In this document: positions 22,050 to 34,717 of the stretch, in pieces | How the letters are laid out: every line of letters starts with the position of its first letter | How positions within the stretch are numbered: the first letter of the stretch is position 1 | NCBI RefSeq assembly: GCF_026210795.1 | Contig: NC_089429.1 | Location: 2,604,001 to 2,668,000, forward strand | Source: Rhizophagus irregularis | Taxonomy: Eukaryota; Glomeromycota; Glomeromycetes; Glomerales; Glomeraceae | Reading direction: 5' to 3' | DNA: 64,000 bases | Notes under the pieces: generated by a model | The model's input: only the letters and a program-made list of their open reading frames with translations | Databases searched by the model: none | Told to the model about the DNA's origin: nothing | Made by a program: the position numbers and the translations under genes

Positions 22050-22434
22050 TTTATTAATACGAAAAAAAAAAAAAAATTTTCATTGAAAATCTCGTCTATT
22101 TATATATTTTTTCACGTATCACGAACTTATAATGTGTCACAACCGTCGCAACCTCAGCATTTATATGTTATTATTGGACAAAACCAATTACACGGACTTT
22201 TCCGCCATTTCCGCCAACTAAGCAATGTGCAATAAAAACCAATAATGATAACGAGAAATAAACCTTCGCGTACAAATTTAGCGATAAAATGGAATCATAT
22301 ATTTATATATATAGCTTGTAAGTCCTAGTTAATTGATTCCTCAATTTTATTTTTTTTTATAAAACAAAAACTACCAAGTAAATATACATACATATTAACA
22401 TAAAAATAAAGGAAAAAATAACCCCAGACCCCAG
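22050..22434. other. intergenic gap, GWT1 promoter side
   Basis: Holds the GWT1 promoter and the 3' region of the neighbouring minus-strand BTB gene. No other feature is seen. Confidence 0.4.
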
Positions 22435-23307
22435 TCAATTCGCGGATTCAAGATAAGGATAGTGCTCGACATCATGCTTGTTTTTATCGTTATTTAAAGG
22501 TTCAAAATTACCAAAATGGGATGAAAAAATTCCAGGTAAATAAGTTTTTAAAAATCTTTTCTGACAATTATCAAATCTATCATCGTCCTCTTCAAATTTA
22601 AAAAAAATTTCATATAGATTTGTGGGCGAAACTACAGGAAAACCTTGTACGGACTTTATTCTTTCAGCAAAAATTCTTTGAATATATTCTCCATGAGTAA
22701 CGGAATATGAACAATTATGTCTATATTCTTGAATATTTAATTCTGATAAATTTCCTATAGCTAAAATATAGTCCAGATGTTTTGATAATAAAGATGATGA
22801 CGCTCTATAAGACAATTTATGAAAATCTGGAGAAGTTTTAAATCTCGGTAAATTATTTAAAACAAGTTTTGATGATTCTTTATAAACAAATTTAAAATCA
22901 TATTGATCAGCTAAAGCGAATGCAATGAGCGGATTCTCCATATAGTGACATTGTAAGAATTCTTCTGAGGCTCCAATTACAACAACAATTTCATATTTAT
23001 CTCCAATTTCTAAGAATGAAGCAACATTTTCCCAATTTATTCGAATATATTTTCTTGGATAAAGGAACGTAAGAAGATTTTCGAACGCTGCAGCAGAAGT
23101 ATCAGTTAAAGTGAGACATGATACATTATTATTGTTATCATTGTTGATATCAGATTTTGTGGCGTAAGCGAACATGTCTTCAAATACTCTTGAAGCCATA
23201 GCTAAAAAATTTTGATGAAGACGAAATACCGTGTGTTGAACAGTAACCAATATATCTCCGTCTTCATAATAATGAACTGTGCTTTGTTGAGTTTTTAACA
23301 TTTTCAA
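22435..23307 (-). CDS. BTB/POZ domain protein, 290 residues
   Basis: The N-terminal BTB fold covers roughly residues 10-125. It starts VHYYEDGDILVTVQ, continues FRLHQNFLAMASRVFEDMF, then has the TDTSAAAFENLLTFLYP block. BTB domains dimerise and often link substrates to Cullin-3 ubiquitin ligases or act in transcription (family knowledge). The C-terminal half is helical and shares IAFALADQYDFKFVYKESSKLVLN with its neighbour at 23564-24466. Single exon. A second Met two codons downstream (MLKTQQ) is an equally possible start. No MATH, Kelch or TLD domain is present. One of two tandem copies. Confidence 0.85.
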   Translation of the reverse strand: MKMLKTQQSTVHYYEDGDILVTVQHTVFRLHQNFLAMASRVFEDMFAYATKSDINNDNNNNVSCLTLTDTSAAAFENLLTFLYPRKYIRINWENVASFLEIGDKYEIVVVIGASEEFLQCHYMENPLIAFALADQYDFKFVYKESSKLVLNNLPRFKTSPDFHKLSYRASSSLLSKHLDYILAIGNLSELNIQEYRHNCSYSVTHGEYIQRIFAERIKSVQGFPVVSPTNLYEIFFKFEEDDDRFDNCQKRFLKTYLPGIFSSHFGNFEPLNNDKNKHDVEHYPYLESAN

Positions 23308-23563
23308 TAGTATGAGAGAGAAATACGTTATATTAAATTTTCAAAAAAAATATGCTAATCTATTTATAAAGTAATTTTTTAGAGTATCTAATTTGGGAAT
23401 GATTTCAGAAAATCGTAACCAAAATAGCAAGTCAATTTTAAACTATTATAAATAATTAAATCATCTGATTACTCTCATGATTCTATATTCTCATGATTTT
23501 TATTACCAAGAAAAGCCAAGTAAAAAAAAAAATATTCCAAGAAATTCTCCAAGCTAATCCAAT

Positions 23564-24466
23564 CTAATCTTTCAATTCTATGAACATATAATGCTCAGCA
23601 TCTTTTTTTGATTTTTCATATTTTAATGGTTCAAAATTCCCAAAATGACTAACAAATTGTTCAGCCAAATAATCATTGAAAAATCTATAATCACATTCAC
23701 TCCAAGTACCGTTAATATAATCACTCCAAAATTCCATCAAACATTTTATTATGATGCTTATTGATTTTGATGGTGATAACATAATATTATTATTATTAGT
23801 ATTATTCAACATTTCATATTTTTCAAAAAAAGTTTCATACCATTTATTAATTTCTTGGTCATGTTTTGTGAGAGAACATAAAGAATGATGTTTAAAATTT
23901 TTACGCTGTTTTAAAGAACGAATTGTTGTGATAGAAATGGTGAAATCGAGATACCTCTCAAATATAGCAGATTTTGTCTTGTACGAGAGTAAAAGAAATT
24001 GAGAATTTTGACGATATTTTTGAAGTTCATTTAAGACCAATTTTGATGATTCTTTATAAACGATATTAAAATAATATCGATCAGATAATATCAAAGAAAG
24101 TAGAGGATTTTCATGAAAATGAGATTCCAAGAATTTTTCTGCGGCTTCCAGAACAGAACTGAATTCATATTTATCGCCAATTCGACAAAATTCTTCAATA
24201 TTATCCCACGTGATTGAAACAAATTTTTGCGGATAAATAAATGATAAGAAATTCTCAAAGGCCAAAGATGAAGTATCCGTAATATTTATACGGGGTAGTT
24301 CATGTAATTCATCCGCCATGTACGAAGTAGCACAGGAGAACATGTCACGAAATACTTTTGATGCCATGGACAAGTAATTCTGATGAAGACAAAAGGCGGT
24401 ATCTTGTACGATTAAAATGACATCTCCATCTTCATAATAATGTAAAGAACTTTTTTGAGACATCAC
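23564..24466 (-). CDS. BTB/POZ domain protein, 300 residues
   Basis: Tandem paralogue of 22435-23307, 256 bases upstream of it on the same strand. BTB fold at residues 5-125: SLHYYEDGDVILIVQ, LHQNYLSMASKVFRDMF, ITDTSSLAFENFLSFIYP. The shared back half has YKESSKLVLNEL and ends GNFEPLKYEKSKKDAEHY, close to the neighbour's GNFEPLNNDKNKHDVEHY. Two adjacent Met codons at the start; either may serve. Likely a Cullin-3 adaptor or signalling scaffold by family; no target is apparent. Confidence 0.85.
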   Translation of the reverse strand: MMSQKSSLHYYEDGDVILIVQDTAFCLHQNYLSMASKVFRDMFSCATSYMADELHELPRINITDTSSLAFENFLSFIYPQKFVSITWDNIEEFCRIGDKYEFSSVLEAAEKFLESHFHENPLLSLILSDRYYFNIVYKESSKLVLNELQKYRQNSQFLLLSYKTKSAIFERYLDFTISITTIRSLKQRKNFKHHSLCSLTKHDQEINKWYETFFEKYEMLNNTNNNNIMLSPSKSISIIIKCLMEFWSDYINGTWSECDYRFFNDYLAEQFVSHFGNFEPLKYEKSKKDAEHYMFIELKD

Positions 24467-25719
24467 GGAAGGTAGAAAAAAAAGAAAAGATAAATATTAC
24501 TCAAATTGATGAATTTACTATTTAGTGATAAATAAATCATTAAATTTATCATACCATGAGTTTATAAATTTCTGCGCCACGGCGTAGTAAATTAATAAAT
24601 TAATAATTAATGCGGTATCTGTATCTCCGGGATAAAGTTAATAATGATCATCAAATGTTTTCTTAATTTATGTGGTGGAAATCGTATGGATATATTTATA
24701 TATTTTGTACTTTTGTAATTTTGTTGAATTTTACCGTTTTCAGCGTGGAATCTACAAGATAAAGGTTATTCCCTAATAAAATATTAATTCGTTTTTTAAT
24801 TCGTCTACGATAAAAAGTATGAATCATCTTTTATGTAGTGTGATATTACTTTAATTTGTGTTAAGAAATGTACAAATAGCATTATGAAAAAGTGTAAAGA
24901 TTGTTTGCTTTAAAGTAAACAAATCCGCATACAATAGTTAAAAATATATACATATACTTATTTTTACAAGTTTAAAGTGATCGAAGACTAACTTTTTATA
25001 TTAAGTTAAACCAATCGTTTATTTGTGCATTTCAAAAAAAGACCCTTAAGTTGTTAGTACAATAAATTAAGATTGTAAAATGGTTTCTTTTTACAGAAAA
25101 AGTGTAACTTTAATTTTTCGTCTAAAAATTTTACCTTAACGAACCTTTTTTTTTTTGAAGTTTAGATCCGCTCTTTCCTGAAAAAAAAAACTTTTTTCAT
25201 TCCCTATAATTATTAACCCTTTTCAAATACTTAATTATAAAATTTCGACTTCCATCTTTTTTTTTTTTTTTTTTTTTAAAAAAAAAAGTAATAATAATTT
25301 TCATTTATATAAATATATAATACATATTATTATTATTTAGTTTGTTTCTTTCTTTTAACGTTTATCCTAATATAATATTAATATATAATCGGGTTATCGC
25401 TCTTCTTCTTACACGAATACTAATTTGAAAAAGTTTTTTTTTTTTATTTTATTGGAACTTCTTTTTTTCCGTAAAAGTTGTACATATATCAATTCTTATC
25501 ATTATCGTTCACAAAGCGAGCAGGCTCGTATTCATTCATACATATAATAATAATAACACAATATACATAGAAATTAATAAAAATCACAAAAAAAAGCATT
25601 TATTCATCTTATTTCATTCATTCACTCATTTGCAAGCGTTAGATAGATCATTGACTCTTAGGTTATTGTAGAGATCAAAAAGCTTCAAATTTTATCATAG
25701 CTTTAGATTCGTCTACCTA
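24467..25719. other. divergent intergenic region between BTB and kinesin genes
   Basis: No gene is seen. It contains T-rich runs and a long T/A tract (about T20 then A10) at 25258-25288. Promoters of both flanking genes must lie here. Confidence 0.4.
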
Positions 25720-28700
25720 ATGAATTCCTTTGAAAAAAGTCCCGAAAAAACCTCGGTACAAGTAGGTAAGGTTATCAAATTACAATATACAGTGAACTAT
25801 TTCTTTTTTTATTTGCTAAACTTCTTTTTTCAAAAATATTCGATAAAAAAAAAAATTAATTAAACTAATTTTTTTTCTATAAGCACTTCGCATAAGACCT
25901 ATAACAAATGAAGATACAAATTTACCGACACGCTTTCAACGTCAAGTAATTACGACATCTCCACATACTTCAAATCAAGTTATTGTACATCAAAATGATA
26001 AAAAATCACAAACATTTACCTTCGATCATGTATTTGGTCCGGAAACGATGCAACAAGAAGTATTTGATAATGCGATATTAAATTTAATAGACCAATTTTT
26101 AGAAGGTAGTAATCAAAAAATTTTTTTTTTTTCGGAAGTTTCCAAGGGAATTAAATTATTTTTTGCCGCACTTATGAAAATTAATTAATTTTTTTTATTA
26201 TTTTTTAAATTATTATTATTATTTTTTTTTTAATCGTAAAGGATATAATGTAACAATTTTAGCATATGGTCAAACTTCATCAGGTAAAACACATACGATG
26301 GGAACAAATGATAATTCTTCTATATCATCAGAATCTAAAGGAATAATTCCTCGTGCTATGGAGACACTCTTCTCTCTTATGAATTTTTCCCAATATAAAA
26401 TGAGACAATTTACAATCAAAGTTTCATTCGTTGAAATTTATAATGAAGAATTAATTGATTTATTGGGTGAACAAAATGTTGATGGAGAAAGGCCTCAAGT
26501 AATGATTCGAGAAGATTCAAAGGGAAACATTCTTTGGAGTGGATTACAAGAAATAAAAGTTAATAATGTCGAAGAAGTTATGACGTGAGTACAATGATCT
26601 TTCTTTTTTTTTAAAAAAAAAAGTAATTTATCTAAAAAATTTCATATTCCCACATTATATAGTACTCTAGCCCGTGGATCTTTAAATAGACAAGTTGGTT
26701 CTACGGACATGAACTCACAATCTTCTAGATCACACGCTATATTTTCAGTTGTCATGTCACAACAACAGAAATCATTAAGTTCACCAATGTCTCCAACTAA
26801 TAGTAATTCTGGAACACCACGAATGAATGGATCTCGTCCTCCATCAAGAACACAACAAAGGATGAGTAAACGTTTAGATGATGTTGAAAATATGACAATA
26901 ACGAGTAAATTCAATTTTGTGGATTTGGCGGGTAGTGAACGAGTAAGTTGCTTAGATATAATTTATATTATTATAATGATCATTATATATTTAATATATA
27001 TGTTTTTTTTTTGTAGCTGAAACGTACTTCCGCAGTTGGAGATCGTGCGAAAGAGGGTATTTCGATTAATTCGGGTTTATTAGCTTTGGGAAATGTAATA
27101 TCTGCCTTAGGAGATCCTAATAAAGCAAAACACACTACACATGTACCATACAGAGATTCTAAACTTACTCGTCTATTACAAGATTCTCTTGGTGGTAATG
27201 CACGCACATTGATGATCGCATGCGTTTCACCAACCGAGTATAACTTAAATGAAACTATAAATACACTTAAATATGCTAATCGAGCACGTAATATTAAAAA
27301 TTCAGCAACTATAAATCAAGAAGAAACGGGATGGAATGATTTAGAACATTTACAATCTTTAGTGATGAAACTTAGATCAGAAATTAAATCTTTAAAATCT
27401 AATTCGGAAAATTTTTATGATGATACGTACGCGATTGAATCCGGTCGAAGTACTCCAATTAATTTTCAAAGAGGAGATAGTTCTAAAAGATCATCTCTTA
27501 ATAATGTTGAAACAAAAAGTTCTTCAAAAAAGAACAAGGATATTGATTTATTAGAAGACCAACTTCGAGATTTGCAACGTTCTTATTCCGAACTATCACA
27601 AAGATATGCCATGACAAGTGCCGAACTTGCTTTACATCAAGATATCGATTTAACAAAACCCAATAATGGACAATCATCAAATCAATTGGACGTTATCAAA
27701 GAGGAAGAAGAAGATTTGTCATCATCTGCTGAATTTCGAAAAGCTGTAGAACCTATAATTGAAGAATATGAAAAATCTATTACTTCACTTGAAAGTCAGC
27801 TTGCCTTATCACGTGCTGCCGCAAGTCATACCGAAACCATCATGCAAGAACAAGAGGGTAAATTAGAATACGCTGAACAAATTAATGATCAGAACTTTAA
27901 TTTAATAAACGATCTTAGGGGTAAAGTTGCAAATTTTAGTCAACGTGAAACTGTGAATGAACAATATATTAAAGAGCTTGAATTCCGGCTTGAAAATTAT
28001 ACCAAAGAACAAAATAAGGATCAAGAAAAGATCAATGAATTAAAAAATATTATTTCTCAATTGAAAACGAATGGAACTAATACTCAATGTTATATTACTG
28101 AACTGGAAACACGTCTTTCATCTAGTGATCAACAAGTTACAAAATTTGAGGAGACTGTTGAAAAACTTGAAATAAAGTTACAACAAAGGGAGGAAGCTTT
28201 TCTTGAGTTAGAATCAAAAATGAAATCTTCCTATACTGAAGAAGACATGAGATTATTAAGAGATGAACTTGAAGAACGTGATCATAGAATTTTGCAACTT
28301 GAAAAGAAAGTTGATGAACTAGTACATGAATTAGAATTATTAAGAAGATTAAAAGATAATGGAAGTAAAAATGACACTGATTTAACGTCACATTCTTCAA
28401 CGTCGCTTAATTCAACATCCACGAATAATCAAGAAAAATTAATTATTTCAACCCTTGAAACAAAAGTAGAAGAATTACAAAAAGTAAATGAGCAAACTCT
28501 AATTGAGTTTGATGATATCAAAACTAGATATGAAGGATGTTTACAAGAAATTCATGAACTTCAAAATCAACTGATTGAGGCAAGACTGAATCATTCGGAT
28601 TTATTCGATTCTTCTCCTTCTAGTCCAACAACTCCAATGTCTCCATCAACGCCATCTCCCAATTCTTTAAGAACGCCTACATTACATCGTAGGGCTATAT

Positions 28701-31700
28701 CCTTATCAACAGAGATGAATAATAAAGAGAAGAAAGATCTTACTCATGAAGCAGTTGTTCAAAAACTTATGAAAGAAATTCAGCAACTTGAATTATTATA
28801 TGATGATAAATCGAATGGTTTGGAAGTTTTTAAACAAGGATTCGCACGTTTAGAGATTACTCATCGAGAAACTTTGGAAGTTGTAGAAGAACTTCGGGAA
28901 GAAATAAAGAAACGTGATACATTAGCTCAATTGGAGGTTATGTCAGTAATTACGCATAATAATGGTGATATAAATGAAATAGCTGAAATTGATGAAAATG
29001 AAATAATAAAACGTCTACGTGAAGAGGTAGAAAATCTTCGAGAAGAACAAAAATGTGTGCTTGAATCTATTTCTGAACGTGAAAAAGAAATTCGTGAAAA
29101 AGGTATCCAAGTTGTAAAATTAGTATCAAATATCCGTGAACTTCGCGAGAAATTATGTCTAATAATTGAAGAGGATCAAAAGAAAACAGATGAAAACAAC
29201 GAAGAAAATAAAAACCTTATTAACGAATTACAAACTAAAGTTAAATATTTGGAACAGCAACTTGAAAAAGCACAAGAAGAACATAAACAAAATGATTCCT
29301 CAGAAAAGTCAGAAAATAATCAAGAGCCTCAACAGAAACCGGAAGAGGAAGCTGATGAAGAGATTATTGCTCTTAAATTAAAGGTAGAAAAACTCCAAGC
29401 TGAAATTGAAGCAAAGAGCCATACAATCGCGGTCCTTTTACTACCAACTGTTGAATTACAAGATAAAATTCGTAATTTAGAAATTGAACTTCATGAAGTT
29501 AGACAGATTCATCGCAAAGCTCTTGAGGAGAAGAATAGCATAGTAATAACCAATTCTGAAATGACTAAGGAAAATGAAATTATAACCCCAGATGAAAACA
29601 TTAAAGAATTAGAAGATAAAATTCAAAAACTTGAAAGTCAGTTAACAAAAGCCAAAGAAGCACAATATTTACGAACTTCACGAATTACAATGAAACCCAC
29701 ACGAATAGCTCTTGAGAATCTTCAAGAAAACCTTTCAATACAAAATGAACAAAAATTAATGATAGAGTTGCAATCTGAACTTGATAAACTTAAGTCGGAT
29801 ATTAAAGAGAAATATGAACTTATTGAAACTTTGAAAAAAGATTTAGTTGATAAAGACGTTATACAACAAAAATTAAGTGAAAAGGAAGCTGAAGCATCAT
29901 CATTAAGATTACAGCTTTCTGAGATTAAGAGTCGCGATGAAGAAATGCAAAAACAAATGAAACAATTTCGAATTGACATGGAGAAACTTGAAAGTAATAA
30001 AGGTACCAATGAAGCTTTACAATCCGAGTTAGAAAGCGTAAAGAAAGAACTAAGAAATTCTAAAGAAAAAGAATCTTTTGCGATAGAACGTTTGAAAATG
30101 TTGGATGCTGAAGAAACGAAAATCCGACAAGAAATGAAACGTTTACGTCATGTTGAACTTTTGCAAAAGGAAAGAATTACAGTTTTAGAATCTCGATACT
30201 CAAGACAAAGTTTTGGCCGGTTTAATGATGATGTTTTCAAATTAAAAAATGAATTAATGACATCAAAAGAAACAGAAAGTTTACAACAGAAGAAAATTAT
30301 TGACCTTGAATCGAAACTTGAAAAATCAATAAAGGACTATAAATCGTTAAGGACGAAGATTGATTATGTTAAATCCAAAATATTAGCGAACCGTAATATT
30401 ATTGAAAAGGAAAATCAATTAGCTAATGAAACGTCAGTTAAGACAAAAAAATTAAGAGAAGAAATTGAAAATTTACGTGCCCAAGAAACTAAAAATCTTA
30501 AAAAAATTGAAACTCTTGAAGCTCAATTAGCTCGTGCACAAAAGGACAATGATGTTACTCCACTAAAAGATGAACTATCTGAATTAAGAAAAATTAAATC
30601 TAATTTAGAGAGGACAGTTCAAAATCTAGAATCTAAGCTTTCAATAGCACAGAAAGAATCTGAAAAATTGGAAATGATTAAAGATGAGATTAAACTATTA
30701 AAAGAATTAGATTCAGATCAAAAGTCTACTATTGAACGATTACAACTTCAACTTCAAGAAACGACTCTTTCCAAAGATTCTCTTACCAAAGAATTAGATA
30801 GTGTTAGAAAAGATCTTGGTTCACAAATTTCTACATTAGAAGATGAACTTAAAGATGCGAAAGTTGAATTAAGTTTAGAAACCGAAAAATACGATTCCAG
30901 TACGAAAAAACTTGAAGATTTATCCAAAACATTGAAAGATACACAAGACGAGGGAGATAAGAAGATCAAAAAATTGGAAGGTGAAATCGAACAATTAAGA
31001 ACTTCTGGACAGAAAGATATTATTACACTTCGAAATCAATTAACAAGTTCTAAACTTGAAATGGAAACACAGAATGAACTTATGGCAAAACTTGGAAAGA
31101 AGATAAAGAATATCGAAAAAGAACGAGATCAATATGTTTTACGTAATAAAGAGTTAACAGAGATTCTCGAATTTAAGGAAATAGAACAAAAAGAAGCAGT
31201 TTCAAACTTAGAATCCATCATAAGAAATCTTCAAATGCAACTCGTTGAAGCAGAGAATGCATCACAAATTGATATGAAAACAATCAAAAGACTTAGGGAT
31301 AAACTTGCTACAGTCGAAGCACAATTGAAAAGGGCAAAAGTTACAGATCAAAAACGTACTCAAGTAATAAGTGAACTTGAAAGTAATTTAAAGGAAATAA
31401 ATTGTACTTTGATTGAAAAAGAACAAACATTGTCTACACAAAATGCCCTTATTCAAGAGCTAGAAGAGACTGTTCAAAAGATTCAAGCTAAGCTTGAAAA
31501 TGCAAAAAAGTCTAAAGATACTGAATACGAACGTGTTAAAGAATTAGAGTTGAAACTTGATGAATTTAAAATTAAATATGAAGGAAGTAATTTAGACGAA
31601 CTTAATGATAATTTGAACAAAATTAAGAATGAGCTTGAAAAAGTTAGAAATTCTGAAGCTGAAAAAACAGAACTAGTTAAATCACTTGAATCACAACTCA

Positions 31701-33628
31701 AAGAAGCAATAATTAATAGGGATCAGGAAATTTCTAAACTTCAGGAAGCAACTGCTGAAATTGAAGTTCTTAAGAAACAATATGAACAATTAAAAAATCA
31801 AATTAGTGAAAATGATGATTCATCTTTACAAAATAATAATACAGATAATTCTAGTATAATTGAAAATTTAACAAATCAGCTTAAAGAGGCTAGAAATGAA
31901 TCAAAAATGCATCGCGAACGTGTTGAAGAATTAGAAAATATAACAAAACAACTTGAATCCGATAAATCAGATCAAATGAAAACGAATGAAAATTTATTAC
32001 AACAAGTCGAACAACTTCAAAAGGAACTAGGTTCTCTAGCGGAAGAATTTTCTGATCCTAACACAAAACATGAAGACGCTGATGTGCTTTCAAATGAACA
32101 AAAGAAACCGGAAAATGACACAAATAAAACAAAATCAAGACGTTCAATAATTTTTAACAGGAATTTATCTCTCAAAAAATCAAAAAACAAAGATGATGAA
32201 TCATCTAATTTAGCATTTGCAAAATTAACTGAAGTTAATAATAGTCTACGTAAAACCAATGAAAATCTTACATCAAAAATTATACAAGCTCAAACTCGAA
32301 TGAATGCCTTAAGTGAAAAGATTAAACATTTGGAAAGTGAGCTTATGAGTATCAAACTTTTCGAAAATGATGCTTCTAATAGCGATGGATCAGTCAAAAA
32401 TCTTAAAGAAAAGATCCGAGAACTTGAAGCCGAAAAAGAAGGTTTGGAACAAGCTAATTCTGTGTCTAATGAAGAACGAAGTAAACTTGATCAAAAGATA
32501 AAATCTTTGTTAGAACAATTAGAGTCAGTAGGAAAAGGTGGAAATGAAACCGCTTTACAACTTTCCGCATTAAATAACAAAATAATTGAACTTGAAAATG
32601 AAGTATCTAGTCTAAAACAACAATCTACAACAAACACAACAGAAATGGAAAAAGAAATTTCAAAATTATTGGAAATTAATGATAAATTAGGAAAAGAAGT
32701 TCAAAAAAATGAAATCAAGAATACCGTAAAGCGCAATTCAATGCCAACTCAAGAATCGGAACCAACCTCCCCTACACGTCCAAGAACCACAAGCCTTGAC
32801 GGTTCATTACAAACAAAACTGTTGCAACAAGAAAATGCTATTATGGAACAAGAAAATCTTATTAAAATTCTTAGAGAGAAAATATTTGAACTTGAAACTC
32901 GCACAGATGATGATTCATCATATGATGCATCTTCAAACAGTGGAATGCTTGATCTTGACGCTGTCGGTGCCGTTGGTGGTTTCCGCAGATCGGCATCAAA
33001 TCTTTCAGAAACTGCGAAGAAAAAGAATAAAAAATCAAACGTTGCTTCAGTTGCGAATTATCCAATGACTCCTCCACCAACACCGCCACCATCTCATTCT
33101 TTATCATCGTTACTAATGGCAAATTCACCAACAAGTCCAGGTTCAAGGTCACCCACACATGGATTTGGCGCACTTAGTCCACCTCCAAGAAATTTTAACT
33201 CGCCTACACCTGGCTTTGACATTAATAATGCTCAGCCGGCAGAACTTGTGCAAGAGATTCAAAAATTACATAGAAAAATTGTCAAGATAGAAGGTGATAA
33301 TATCGAAAACAGCGATCACATCGGAAATCTAGAGAGTTCATTGAAGGAAAATGAAACAAATCTACGCGTTGCAAAACAACAATTGCAAATATTGCAGCGC
33401 GAAAAGACAGATCTTTTAGATCAAATAAAGAAATTGAGATCACAACTGGATGAGGCCACCGCATTATTTGAAAATGCGAAATCATCTGTACAAGAAGAAA
33501 AGAAAGTTATAGAAAATGTATTGGAAGAAGAAAGAAGAGCAAAAGAAAACGCTGAAAAAGCGAGACGGCAGCTTGAAAACCAAATGGAAGAACTTATGGC
33601 TAAGAGAAGCAAATTCATGTGCTTCTGA
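25720..33628 (+). CDS. N-terminal-motor kinesin with very long coiled coil, 5 exons, ~2,500 residues
   Basis: Microtubule motor. Exons 25720-25765, 25884-26105, 26242-26584, 26663-26942 and 27017-33628 join in frame to 2,500 residues. The motor spans about residues 12-392: VALRIRP, P-loop GQTSSGKT (99-106), switch I NSQSSRSH (221-228), switch II DLAGSE (291-296), and a [11 protein letters not shown] end. A Ser/Pro-rich insertion of about 35 residues sits between switch I and switch II. The rest is almost continuous heptad-rich coiled coil, broken by Ser/Pro-rich segments near 28605-28700, 32110-32200, 32715-32800 and 33055-33225. Length and plan resemble CENP-E (kinesin-7). The motor's [11 protein letters not shown] and IREDSKGNI blocks look more like fungal kinesin-4. 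The subfamily is unresolved. Confidence 0.9.
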
Positions 33629-34717
33629 AATTATTATATTCTTTATTATAATTTTATTTTTTTTTTAAAAAAAAAGAAAAAAATTTTTATTAATTGATAA
33701 TTCATTCTTAGGATTTTTCTTTTTTTAGTAATTAATATAAACAATAATTTAGTAATTTAAATTTTATTATCTACTTTTATTTATCCGTTTTTTTTAAAAA
33801 AAAAATAAAAATAAAAATATCTCATTATTGAATTGTACAGTAATTTGAAAATTAGTATTTATCATTTCATTGACTATTATTTTTATATTATATAAAAACA
33901 GTATTTATGTAATTGAATACTTATCTTACAAAATAAAATGTGTGGCAAACCAAGTAAACAACATATCACAGAATTCAAATGCATACAGTTCTCCTCAAAG
34001 AATAGAAATAAAAAAGGTAACACTTGACGGACGGACACGAAAATCCAATAGCGGTATGGCAGGCTAAATTTGGTATAGTGTAAGATGTCTTGGCATGTTC
34101 CAGTTTGATTATTATAAATTAGTTTTAATTGGTATATTTATTCTTAAAATGATGAATTATAAAAAAATTTAATTATTATATAGTAGTACCGGATGTACCG
34201 GATGCCAAGACATGATCTTCCACATGCGTATTTATTTATGTGACAATTTTAAAAAAAATTAATATTTGAAAAAAATAAACAGACACAGAATTTGATCAAA
34301 AATTGAGAAGCAGATTTTCAAATTTTTTTTTTTTTCGAAAGAAGTTACTTCGGTTAAGGATTATCAATACTAATCGAAACCAACAAATTAATATTTTAAA
34401 TTCGGATTTTATAACTAAATCAAAATATCTTGAATATCTTGTTAACTAAAAATATCGAATGACTCCTTTTTTTCATATATCAAAGTCGTGAAACGTTAAA
34501 TTTAACCCCTCAAAAAAAAAAAAACCAACAATATCGAAGATCATTTAAAATAATTTCTTAAATTGATTTAATTATTTCTTTATTAGTTCTTTTTTTTTCA
34601 TAAAATATTAATTACGTATAATAAAAAAAAAAAATAAATCCTTTACGTATTAATAAAATAAGTATTGAAGTCTATAAATTATTTTTGTGTCATATAATTA
34701 ATTCTATTATACATAAT
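33629..34717. other. intergenic region between convergent kinesin and YTP1-like genes
   Basis: No gene is seen. Two T/A tracts (T then A, 8-10 each) at 33658-33676 and 33788-33806 sit just after the kinesin stop and could help 3'-end formation. A foldback lies at 34078-34223. Confidence 0.4.
34078..34223. mobile_element. small foldback element
   Basis: GTGTAAGATGTCTTGGCAT at the left is mirrored at the right by ATGCCAAGACATGATCTTCCAC, with a small gap in one arm. The interior is AT-rich and non-coding. It resembles a short MITE; no target duplication was fixed. Confidence 0.4.

Noticed and set aside
26983-33618. Several antisense open frames inside the kinesin
   Set aside because: Shadows of the coiled-coil codons (Ser/Leu-rich mirror of Glu/Lys-rich sequence).
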